A stretch of 47,955 nt of DNA, taken from Elusimicrobiota bacterium (GTDB lineage Bacteria > Elusimicrobiota > Elusimicrobia > UBA1565 > UBA9628). Shown piece after piece: positions 23,424-30,319 of this stretch (positions are counted from its first letter, which is position 1; each line of letters starts with the position of its first letter). The notes below the pieces were generated by a model. It worked only from the letters and a program-made list of their open reading frames with translations. It did not search any database and had not been told where the DNA came from. Made by a program: the position numbers and the translations under genes. The stretch spans positions 1 through 47,955 of the forward strand of contig JACQWX010000077.1 of assembly GCA_016209035.1 (NCBI GenBank), written 5' to 3'.

Positions 23424-24884
23424 ATGAGGCCAAAGCTGAGGTTCCTTTCCGACGACCTGGCGGCGAGGATCGTCTCCGAGGCCCGGGACCTCCTGGCGAA
23501 GGTCGGGGTGGCGGTCTTGAACGACGAGGCGCGTTCGCTCCTGTCGGACCACGGCGCCAAGGTCGACTTGGCCGCAGGCCGCGTGACCTTCCCGCCGGGG
23601 GTCATCGACCAGGCCTTGAAGAGCGTCCCCCGGAGCTTCAAGCTCTACGACGTCCTCGGCGTGGAGACGAACGATTTCTCCGAAGACAAGGTCCATTTCA
23701 CTCCCGGCTCCTCGACCATCAATTTCCTCGACAGCGGGACCTGGGCCATCCGGAAGCCCTCCAGCGAGGACTACGTCCGCTACGCCAAGCTCATGAGCCG
23801 GCTCGGGTGGATCGCGTCCCAGAGCACGGCCTTCATCCCTACCGACGTCCACGAGCGCGTCTCGGACTCCTACCGGCTCTACCTGAGCCTCCTCTACTGC
23901 GAGAAGCCGGTGGTGACGGGCACCTTCACGGCTCGCGCCTTCCAGGTCATGCGGGACCTCCAGCTCGCGGTGCGCGGCAGCGACGCGGCATTGAGGGCGA
24001 AGCCTCTCACCGTGTTCTCCGCGTGCCCCACCTCGCCGCTCAAGTGGAGCGGCGTCACCTCCCAGACGCTGCTCGACTGCGCCCGCGCTGGCGTGCCGGT
24101 CGAGTACATCGCCATGCCGCTCACCGGGTTCATGGCGCCGGTGACCCTGGTGGGGACCCTGGTCCAGCACACGGCCGAGACCTTGAGCGGGGTGGCCATC
24201 TCCCAGTTCGCCTCTCCCGGCGCCCCGGCCCTCTACGGGGGCTCGCCGGCCGCCTTCGACGTCCGCTACGAGACCACCCCGATGGGCGCTGCCGAGACGC
24301 AGATGACCGACTGCGCGATCACCGAGATCGGGCATAGCCTGGGCTTCCCCACCCAGGCCTACATCGGCATGAGCGACTCCAAGGAGCTCGACGCCCAGGC
24401 GGGCCTCGAGACCGCCATGGGCGCCACCCTGGCGGTGCTTTCCGGCATCAACAACGTCTCGGGCCCGGGCATCCTAGACTTCGAGAACTGCCAGAGCCTG
24501 GAGAAGCTCGTGCTCGACAACGAGGTCTGCGGCCTGGCCCTGCGCCTGGCCCGCGGCATCGAGCCCAAGGACGATTTCCCCTCCACCCCCCTCTTCGAGG
24601 AGCTCAACCGCGAGGGGCATCTGCTCATCGCCAAGCACACGCGCAAGCACCTGAAAGGAGAGCTCCACTACCCCGGCCCGGTCATCGACCGGGCCAACCA
24701 CGGCCGCTGGAAGGAGGAAGGCGGCCTACCCCTCCTGGCCCGCGCCAAGCGCGAGGTGGACGCGCACCTCAAAGCCTACGCGCCCTCCAGGCTCCCCGCA
24801 GCGGCGAAGGCGGACCTCACCCGCATCATGGAGTCCGAGGCCAGGCGCCACGGCATGGACCGCCTGCCGCGCCGACCGGGATGA
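23424..24884 (+). CDS. Trimethylamine methyltransferase (MttB) superfamily protein, non-pyrrolysine type
   Basis: 486 aa. MttB-family proteins transfer a methyl group from a quaternary amine or related methylated compound to a corrinoid protein. Recognised from the overall length and the LLAKVGVAVLNDEARSLL start, FTPGSSTINFLDSGT, PLTGFMAPVTLVGTLVQHTA, ASPGAPALYGGSPAAFD and a C-terminal LIAKHTRKHL segment. There is no in-frame TAG, so this is a non-Pyl member, like those acting on glycine betaine, proline betaine or carnitine; the substrate cannot be told from sequence. GAGGAG precedes the ATG. It is coupled by ATGA to the next gene and heads the corrinoid/homocysteine methyltransferase set. 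Confidence 0.88.
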   Translation: MRPKLRFLSDDLAARIVSEARDLLAKVGVAVLNDEARSLLSDHGAKVDLAAGRVTFPPGVIDQALKSVPRSFKLYDVLGVETNDFSEDKVHFTPGSSTINFLDSGTWAIRKPSSEDYVRYAKLMSRLGWIASQSTAFIPTDVHERVSDSYRLYLSLLYCEKPVVTGTFTARAFQVMRDLQLAVRGSDAALRAKPLTVFSACPTSPLKWSGVTSQTLLDCARAGVPVEYIAMPLTGFMAPVTLVGTLVQHTAETLSGVAISQFASPGAPALYGGSPAAFDVRYETTPMGAAETQMTDCAITEIGHSLGFPTQAYIGMSDSKELDAQAGLETAMGATLAVLSGINNVSGPGILDFENCQSLEKLVLDNEVCGLALRLARGIEPKDDFPSTPLFEELNREGHLLIAKHTRKHLKGELHYPGPVIDRANHGRWKEEGGLPLLARAKREVDAHLKAYAPSRLPAAAKADLTRIMESEARRHGMDRLPRRPG

Positions 24885-25675
24885 ACGACGGCCTGGACCA
24901 GGAGGGGGCGCTCCGGACGACCGCGCCGCTCAAGATCCCGGTCCGGGATATCCTGCCTGACGCGGCCTCGGTGCTTCGAGCCCAGGGCGTCTCTGGGCCG
25001 GCGCGCAAGAAAGTGGCTGACTTGGGGCGCCAGGCCCTGGCCCTGCTGGAGAGCCTGGCCTCCCCGGCGGCGGTGGTCGAGGGCGTCTCCTTGGACGAGT
25101 TCATGGAGGTGTTCCGGGGCGAGGGGTTGAACGAGTCCCCCAACCCCATCGAGAAGATCTTCCCCTTCGCCTCGGGCCTGGCGCTCTTCGCGGTCACGCT
25201 GGGCGACAAGGTCCGCGGGAAGATCGACGCTCTCTTCACGACCGACGACTTCGCCCTGGGCTGCCTGCTCGACACCGCGGCCTCGCTGGCCGCTGACAGG
25301 GCCGCGGCCTGGCTCGAGGCCCGTTGCTCCGCGCCGTCCCAGCGGCTCAGAGCGCGGCCCAAAGGGGGAGCGCTGTCCGGTGGGAGAGCGCCGCAAGAGA
25401 TCAGGCCCCTCCGGTACAGCCCCGGCTACTGCGGCTGGCATCTGAGCGGCCAGAAGAAGCTCTTCGCCAGGCTCAAGCCCGAGAGGATCGGCCTCCGCTT
25501 GAACGAGAGCTGGCTCATGTCGCCGCTCAAATCCGTCTCCGGCGTCATCGTGACCGCGCCCGCGTCCAGGCACGCCGTGGAGCCCAGCTACGGCTTCTGC
25601 GCCTCGTGCCGGAACAGGACCTGCAAGACTCGGTCCGGGACAAGGCCTGAAGGACTCGGCAAGGAGGCCGCATGA
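24881..25675 (+). CDS. Stand-alone MetH activation-domain protein
   Basis: 264 aa. The C-terminal half matches the AdoMet-binding activation domain of methionine synthase: RYSPGYCGWHLSGQKKLF, ERIGLRLNESWLMSPLKSVS, GVIV. The N-terminal half is a helical domain of the same stand-alone family (PIEKIFPFASGLALFAVTLG). The end is FCASCRNRTC, a C-x2-C-x4-C cluster that could bind Fe-S or zinc. By analogy with MetH it should bind AdoMet and help reductively methylate inactive cob(II)alamin on the corrinoid protein encoded next. It is linked by ATGA overlaps on both sides. Confidence 0.85.
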   Translation: MNDGLDQEGALRTTAPLKIPVRDILPDAASVLRAQGVSGPARKKVADLGRQALALLESLASPAAVVEGVSLDEFMEVFRGEGLNESPNPIEKIFPFASGLALFAVTLGDKVRGKIDALFTTDDFALGCLLDTAASLAADRAAAWLEARCSAPSQRLRARPKGGALSGGRAPQEIRPLRYSPGYCGWHLSGQKKLFARLKPERIGLRLNESWLMSPLKSVSGVIVTAPASRHAVEPSYGFCASCRNRTCKTRSGTRPEGLGKEAA

Positions 25676-26304
25676 TCTACGACGATATCGCCCGTCGGCT
25701 CCAGGAAGGAGACGAGGACCAGGTCCCCCGACTGGTGAGCCAAGCCCTGGCGCATGGGCTCGCTCCCGAGGAGGTCCTGGAGAAGGGGCTCATCGCGGGC
25801 ATGAACGCCGTGGGAGTCAAGTTCCGGGAGCGCGAGGTCTTCCTGCCGGACGTCCTGCTCGCCGCCAAGGCCATGCACGCCGGCATCTCGGTGCTCAAGC
25901 CCAAGCTCGCCCAGGAGGGGCTGCCCGCCAGGGGCAAGGTGGTCATCGGGACCGTGCAGGGCGACCTGCACGACATCGGCAAGAACCTGGTAGCCATCAT
26001 GCTCAAGGGGGCGGGCTTCGAGGTGGTGGACCTCGGCAAGGACGTGCCTCCGGAGCGCTTCGCCGAGGCCGCGGAGAAGGAAGGCGCGGCCTTCGTCGGG
26101 TTGTCGGCGCTCCTCACGACCACCATGCCGGTCATGGCCAAGGTGGTGGAGGCGCTCAGATCCCGCGGGCTCGGCGGGAAGGTGAAGGTCATGGTGGGAG
26201 GCGCGCCCGTGACCCAGGACTACGCCCGGGAGATCGGCGCGGACCTCTACGCCTTCGACGCGGCGAGCGCGGTCGAGCGCGCCCAGGCCCTGGCCCGAGG
26301 CTGA
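25672..26304 (+). CDS. Corrinoid (methyl carrier) protein, MtbC/MttC-like
   Basis: 210 aa. The B12-binding cap (four helices, residues 1-85) is followed by a Rossmann-like B12 domain with the DxHxxG lower-ligand motif (D98, H100, G103 in GDLHDIGKNL), then GLSALLTTTMPVM and VMVGGAPVTQDYA. It carries the methyl group between the MttB-like enzyme and the homocysteine methyltransferase. The start overlaps the previous stop (ATGA) and the stop is 1 base before the next start. Confidence 0.95.
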   Translation: MIYDDIARRLQEGDEDQVPRLVSQALAHGLAPEEVLEKGLIAGMNAVGVKFREREVFLPDVLLAAKAMHAGISVLKPKLAQEGLPARGKVVIGTVQGDLHDIGKNLVAIMLKGAGFEVVDLGKDVPPERFAEAAEKEGAAFVGLSALLTTTMPVMAKVVEALRSRGLGGKVKVMVGGAPVTQDYAREIGADLYAFDAASAVERAQALARG

Positions 26305-26305
26305 C

Positions 26306-27214
26306 ATGGGGCTCCTGGCGCGCCTGCGCTCGGGAGAAGTCCTGGTGGGAGACGGCGCCATGGGCACCATGCTCATGGCCCGGGGCCTCGCTGCGGGCCA
26401 ATGCCCCGAAGCCCTCAACCTCGGGAAGCCCGAGGTCCTGGCCGAGGTGGCGCGGCTCTACATCGAGGCCGGCGCGGACCTCGTGGAGACCAACACCTTC
26501 GGCGGCAACCCCATCAAGCTCGCCCTCTACGGCCTGGACTCCAAGACAGAGGAGATCAACCGCAAAGCCGTGGAAGCGGCCAGGTCGGCGTGCAAAGCCA
26601 TGGAGGCTTCGAGGTCCGCCGGCAAGGCCCTGGTCCTCGGCTCCGTGGGCCCCACGGGCAAGCTCCTTAAGCCCTTCGGCGACGCCGAACCGGCCGCGCT
26701 GTTCGAGGCGTTCCTGCGCCAGGCCAAGGCGTTGATCGAAGCCGGCGCGGACGCGGTCTGCGTGGAGACCATGACGGACCTGGAGGAGGCCTCGCTGGCG
26801 GTCCGGGCCGCCAAGACGGTCCGGCCGGCCATCCCGGTCATCGCGACCATGACCTTCGACAAGGGTCCCAAGGGATTCTTCACCATGATGGGCGTGGGGC
26901 TCAAGAAGGCCGTGGAAGGCCTCAAGGCCGCCGGGGCCGACGTCGTGGGCTCCAACTGCGGCAACGGGGCCGAGAACATGGTGGCCATCGCCCGGGAGAT
27001 GCGCGGGCTCACGGACCTGCCGCTCCTCATCCAGCCCAATGCCGGGCTTCCCCGGCTCGCGGAGGGCAAGACCGTCTACCCCGAAAGCCCGGATTTCATG
27101 GCCGAGAAGGCCAGGGAGCTCGCGGCGGCCGGCGTGGCGGTCGTGGGCGGGTGCTGCGGCACCGCGCCCGACCACATCCGGGCCATCCGCCGGGCGTTGA
27201 AGCCCCAGCTTTGA
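26306..27214 (+). CDS. Homocysteine S-methyltransferase family protein
   Basis: 302 aa, corresponding to the first domain of MetH. GDGAMGTMLMARGL and ETNTFGGNPIKL are conserved, and the zinc-thiolate ligands are C218 (GSNCGNG), C283 and C284 (GGCCGT). It is expected to move a methyl group to homocysteine, giving methionine. Methylcob(III)alamin on the adjacent corrinoid protein is the obvious donor; free S-methylmethionine use (MmuM) is the alternative. No folate-binding domain is present in the operon. A strong hairpin follows the stop. Confidence 0.9.
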   Translation: MGLLARLRSGEVLVGDGAMGTMLMARGLAAGQCPEALNLGKPEVLAEVARLYIEAGADLVETNTFGGNPIKLALYGLDSKTEEINRKAVEAARSACKAMEASRSAGKALVLGSVGPTGKLLKPFGDAEPAALFEAFLRQAKALIEAGADAVCVETMTDLEEASLAVRAAKTVRPAIPVIATMTFDKGPKGFFTMMGVGLKKAVEGLKAAGADVVGSNCGNGAENMVAIAREMRGLTDLPLLIQPNAGLPRLAEGKTVYPESPDFMAEKARELAAAGVAVVGGCCGTAPDHIRAIRRALKPQL

Positions 27215-27226
27215 GGCCCCGGCGCG

Positions 27227-27270
27227 GAGTTGTCCACCGACTGTTCTTACGACGAGTCGGTGGACAACTC
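27227..27270. terminator. 16-bp perfect hairpin after the methyltransferase operon
   Basis: GAGTTGTCCACCGACT (27227-27242) pairs perfectly with 27255-27270 around a 12-nt loop. It lies between the operon end and the convergent HEAT-repeat gene (stop at 27331). No T run is present on either strand, so a role as a bidirectional terminator or transcript-end protector is likely but not certain. Confidence 0.5.
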
Positions 27271-27330
27271 GCTCCCAGCCGGCCGACCGCCGCCATCGTG
27301 CCGCGTCTTCCCGGACACTAGGGACGCCGA

Positions 27331-28259
27331 TCACTCATAGAGCAATGGATTGCGGGCATGGCTCGGCGAGAGCTGGTCGAGGTGGAAGACCCCGGCCACC
27401 CTCTCGTCGATCCGCCGGTCCAGGGCGGTGAGCGCGGCGAGCCTCACGCCGGGCTCGGGGTCGCGGGCATAGATATTCTCCAGGACCCGGATCACCTCGG
27501 TCTCCCAGCTCCTCTTGATGAGCGCCAGGGTCGCGATGGCGCGCAGGGACGACTCCTCCCTTTGGTCCTGCGCCATGTCCAGGAACAGGCCGCGGATCTC
27601 GACCGTATGGGACTGCTCGAAGAGGCTCTTGAGCGCGTCCTCCCTGAGCGCCGTTTCCTCCCGGCGGTCCTGCGCCACGCTCTGGAGCGCCCGGCGCACC
27701 TCGACTTGGTTGCCTGCTTTAAACAGCCCCCACGCGGCCGCCCGGCGCAGGGCCACGGACTCGTTGCCGTCCTCCAGGACGTCGAGGAGCGTGCGAGCCT
27801 CGCTGTTGGTCATGCGGAACATGGCCTTGAGGCAGATGGCCCGCAGGTCCTCGCTCTCGCGGGTCGAGCCGGCGGTGTCTCTGAGGTCCTCCCTGACGTC
27901 GCTGTCGTTGACCGCGTACGCCAGGCTCTTGGCAGCCTCGCGCCGGACCGAGTCCTCCTCATTCGAGTCGGTCAGACACTCCCTCAGCGCCTTGCGAGCG
28001 TCGTAGGAGCGGAGCACGTACGGCAGCAGGGCGGAGGCGGCCGCAGCCCGCTCCTCTGGCGACCTTCCTTTGCGCATTATCTCGATGAGGGCCTGGTCCG
28101 AGCCGAAGCTCGCCGACAGCCTCAAGTCCGGCAGGGGTCCGAAGAAGGCATCCGCGGCCCCATAGCTTGCGCCTTCGAACCCCGCGGCCTCGATCCCCGA
28201 AGCCGAGGCCCCCCCGGGCCGAGCGCGGCCAGGGCGATCACGACGATCAATGTTCTCAT
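27331..28259 (-). pseudogene. Secreted HEAT-repeat protein with frameshift after the signal peptide
   Basis: ATG 28259 has GGGAGGGA just upstream and encodes a signal peptide (MRTLIVVIALAALGPGG). A run of seven C (28209-28215, G on the coding strand) then puts the rest out of frame. Adding one base to the run restores ASASGIEAAGFEG, an Ala-x-Ala cleavage site, and continues without a break into the 264-aa HEAT frame (27331-28125). That frame has five or more repeats of about 32 residues (for example RREEAAKSLAYAV-type and RRAAAWGLFKAG). This is either a homopolymer error in the assembly or a real phase-variable switch. The protein would be a periplasmic helical scaffold of unknown partner. 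Confidence 0.7.
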
Positions 28260-28273
28260 GGTCCCTCCCGTGT

Positions 28274-28435
28274 TCACGATCTCACTGTCGGCGCGGGGCC
28301 CGCAGGCCGCCGCCCGACGATCCAGACGAAGAACGGCCCCGTGGGCCGCCCGAACCTCAGGATTCGCGGGGTCTTGCCCGGCTTCCTGAGCACGACCGCT
28401 CCGGCGCTGCAGCGGGTCCATCCCATCGACGCCAT
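28274..28435 (-). CDS. Small basic protein ahead of the HEAT gene
   Basis: 53 aa (MASMGWTRCSAGAVVLRKPG, then RFGRPTGPFFVWIVGRRP). It has an excellent ribosome site, AGGAGG 7 bases before the ATG. The stop is 14 bases before the HEAT-gene start, so the two form an operon. The family is not recognised. The short hydrophobic FFVWIVG stretch is too brief for a membrane span. Confidence 0.45.
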   Translation of the reverse strand: MASMGWTRCSAGAVVLRKPGKTPRILRFGRPTGPFFVWIVGRRPAGPAPTVRS

Positions 28436-29025
28436 GCTCTACCCTCCTGTTCACAGTCTATCGCGGCTCGGCGCCGCGACGAAATCAGGGAAGCGCCTCC
28501 GGGGCGTCCAGGTCCGAGAACGGATTCGAGGATGGGCCTGCGGACGGGCTCCAGCGTTGAGACCGGCTCTTGGTCTTCGGGTTCGCTTCTTCGGGAGGGC
28601 TTCTGGGACTTGAGGGAGGGAGGGACGCGGGAACGGGAAAAGGACGGCGGCGCCCTGCCGGGCGGAGCGAGGCTGTTCGGCCTGAGCCTATATGAAGGAA
28701 GGGCGACGAGGCTCGGAAGCGCCAGCAGGTCGGCCGCCTCGGTCCGGACCGTCACGGCGGCGACCAAGGGCTTGGCCGCGGCCGGTGGAGTGGCCGCGGC
28801 CATCATGGCGGGGCCGTCCCGCGAGGAAGCCCCTCCCATGGAGGAATCCAGGTCCGCGGCGCCCGAGAGGCCTGCCAGGAGCGCGGCCCTGCGGGACGGG
28901 TCGCTCACCAGACGCTCCCAGCAGCCCAACAAGGCGAGGGCCTTGCCGGCCTCCGGATGGGAGGCGCATGGGACTTGACGGAGGCGGGAACCACTGGTAC
29001 TATCTTTCGAGGACGATGGAGCCAC
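28357..29025 (-). CDS. Doubtful ORF, partly with coding character
   Basis: Up to 222 aa. Codons from about 28965 to 28600 have strong G/C third-position bias (AGKALALLGCWERLVSDPSR ...), while both ends do not, and the 3' end overlaps the small gene at 28274-28435. It is Ala/Pro/Ser-rich with no recognised domain and no clear start. It may be a decayed or frameshifted gene upstream of the HEAT operon. No better gene is seen on either strand of 28436-28975. Confidence 0.3.
   Translation of the reverse strand: MAPSSSKDSTSGSRLRQVPCASHPEAGKALALLGCWERLVSDPSRRAALLAGLSGAADLDSSMGGASSRDGPAMMAAATPPAAAKPLVAAVTVRTEAADLLALPSLVALPSYRLRPNSLAPPGRAPPSFSRSRVPPSLKSQKPSRRSEPEDQEPVSTLEPVRRPILESVLGPGRPGGASLISSRRRAAIDCEQEGRAWRRWDGPAAAPERSCSGSRARPRES
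28976..29003 (+). promoter_or_regulatory. Promoter of the lipoprotein gene
   Basis: TTGACG (28976-28981) and TG-G-TACTAT (28995-29003) with 16-bp spacing form a good extended -10 promoter. The start point would be near 29010, leaving only about 6 bases before ATG 29016, so translation may be near-leaderless. Confidence 0.5.
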
Positions 29026-29684
29026 TGGACGCCTTTCGCGGGGTGCTGCGGCGCCTGGAGCCTGCGCGCCAAGGCGGAGTGAGTATCTCCGCGCTGGCCG
29101 TCGGGGCCCTGCTCGCGCTCCCGCTCTGCGCTTGCCGCAAGCCCCCCAAGCCGCCGGAGAGCAGCCTGAGGACCGTCATGCGCTCCCTCCACGCCACCCC
29201 GCCGTGCGACGCGGCCATCCCCGCGGAGTGGCCCGCCTCCTGGCCCGTCCCCACGGGCGGCAAGGATGGGCGCGAGTACCGCGTATTCTTCTACCCTCTC
29301 TTCCGCGGGCCCGGCGGCCAGCCCGAGGTCTTCGCGCCCCTCGGCGAGGCCGTCTTCGACGGCGAGAGCGGGGCCGTCAGCTCCTGCCGCAGGCGGCCGG
29401 ACCCTCCCGCCTTCGTCGCCGCCCGGCGCTGGCCGGAGGGCACGGACGGCCTCACCATCGAAGAGTTCGATCTCCTGGCGGCCAGGCTCTTCGCCGCGAC
29501 CGAGGATGCCGGCCGCCAGTTCTACGCCCAGAGGATACCCTCCCAGGACGAGCTCCGGCGGCTCAAGGAATACGGCCGCCTCTTCCAGCAGCTCGCCGAG
29601 CCCGCCTTCGCCCGTCACTACCGGGAGCTCAACTTGGACTTCTGGTACTGGCTGGAGCGCCGCGACGTCTTCCCGCTGAAATAG
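29016..29684 (+). CDS. Putative lipoprotein of unknown function
   Basis: 222 aa. An unusually long n-region (residues 1-21) precedes a hydrophobic stretch, VSISALAVGALLALPLCAC, ending in a lipobox-like LPLC. The GTG at 29079 (VSISAL...) could be the true start. The mature part is acidic to neutral, with FYPLFRGPGGQPEVFAPLGE and a helical C-terminus. No family is recognised. It stands alone between the HEAT operon and the nitrosative-stress cluster. Confidence 0.6.
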   Translation: MEPLDAFRGVLRRLEPARQGGVSISALAVGALLALPLCACRKPPKPPESSLRTVMRSLHATPPCDAAIPAEWPASWPVPTGGKDGREYRVFFYPLFRGPGGQPEVFAPLGEAVFDGESGAVSSCRRRPDPPAFVAARRWPEGTDGLTIEEFDLLAARLFAATEDAGRQFYAQRIPSQDELRRLKEYGRLFQQLAEPAFARHYRELNLDFWYWLERRDVFPLK

Positions 29685-29726
29685 GGATCTCGCTTGAACG
29701 ACGCGCGGCACAGGCCGCGGTTATTA

Positions 29727-29750
29727 TGGTATACTGATACCAGAATACCA
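29727..29750. promoter_or_regulatory. Inverted-repeat operator upstream of rrf2-hcp
   Basis: TGGTAT-ACTG-ATACCA (29727-29742) is a perfect 6-bp inverted repeat, and ATACCA occurs again at 29745-29750. It overlaps a TATACT that could be a -10 and ends 5 bases before the AAGGAG ribosome site of the Rrf2 gene. It probably binds the Rrf2 protein encoded next (autoregulation); this is inference from position. Confidence 0.5.
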
Positions 29751-29765
29751 CATTAAGGAGCGAAC

Positions 29766-30305
29766 ATGCCCGGCATCCTCAACCTCTCGGAAGCCTCGGC
29801 CATCGGAGCCCACGCCATGATGCTCCTTGCCCGCGGACCCCGCGAGCCCCTGCGGGTCCCCGAGCTCGCCGCGCGGCTCAAGGTCTCGGCGGCCCATCTC
29901 CAGAAGGTCCTCCAGCGCCTGGCGCACGCGGGCCTGGCCCGCTCGACCCGGGGCCCCAAGGGCGGCTATGCCCTGGCGAAGCCCGCCGCCTCCATCCGGC
30001 TGGGGGATGTGTTCCAGGCCATCGAAGGCTCGCTTCCCCTGGGGGCCTGCCTGCTGGACAAGGAACGCTGCTGCATGGGAGAGTGCGTGCTGGGAGACCT
30101 GCTGCGTTCGGTCAACGAGGCCGTCGCCCGCAGGCTGCGGACCAGGCTCTCGGAGCTCTCGCCCGCGGACGGGGCGGCGAACTCGATTCCCGACGGCGCG
30201 GATGCGCCGTCGTCCCGAGCGCCGTCGGGAAAGGCGCTGGCGGACGGGGCCGGCAAGCCCTCAGGCGACAAGCGCCGTTTTGGAGGAAGAAGGCCCATCA
30301 TATAA
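29766..30305 (+). CDS. Rrf2-family transcriptional regulator, Fe-S type
   Basis: 179 aa. The Rrf2 winged helix (LRVPELAARLKVSAAHLQKV, TRGPKGGYALAKPA) is followed by a Cys cluster, C95, C102, C103 and C107, which in NsrR/IscR-type members binds a [2Fe-2S] or [4Fe-4S] cluster sensing NO or redox. Linkage to hcp suggests an NsrR-like nitrosative-stress regulator. The C-terminal 40 or so residues exceed the usual family length (about 140) and are encoded partly by a palindrome (30187-30231). AAGGAG precedes the ATG. Confidence 0.9.
   Translation: MPGILNLSEASAIGAHAMMLLARGPREPLRVPELAARLKVSAAHLQKVLQRLAHAGLARSTRGPKGGYALAKPAASIRLGDVFQAIEGSLPLGACLLDKERCCMGECVLGDLLRSVNEAVARRLRTRLSELSPADGAANSIPDGADAPSSRAPSGKALADGAGKPSGDKRRFGGRRPII
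30187..30231. repeat. Nested palindrome in the rrf2 3' end
   Basis: TTCCCGACGGCGC (30187-30199) pairs with 30219-30231, and the inner GACGGCGC-GGAT-GCGCCGTC forms a competing hairpin. It encodes an Ala/Pro/Ser-rich tail absent from typical Rrf2 proteins. Confidence 0.65.
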
Positions 30306-30319
30306 GGAGGAGGATCAGG

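Noticed and set aside
23424..24884. Pyrrolysine codon in the MttB-like gene
   Set aside because: No in-frame TAG within the gene, so it is a non-Pyl member.
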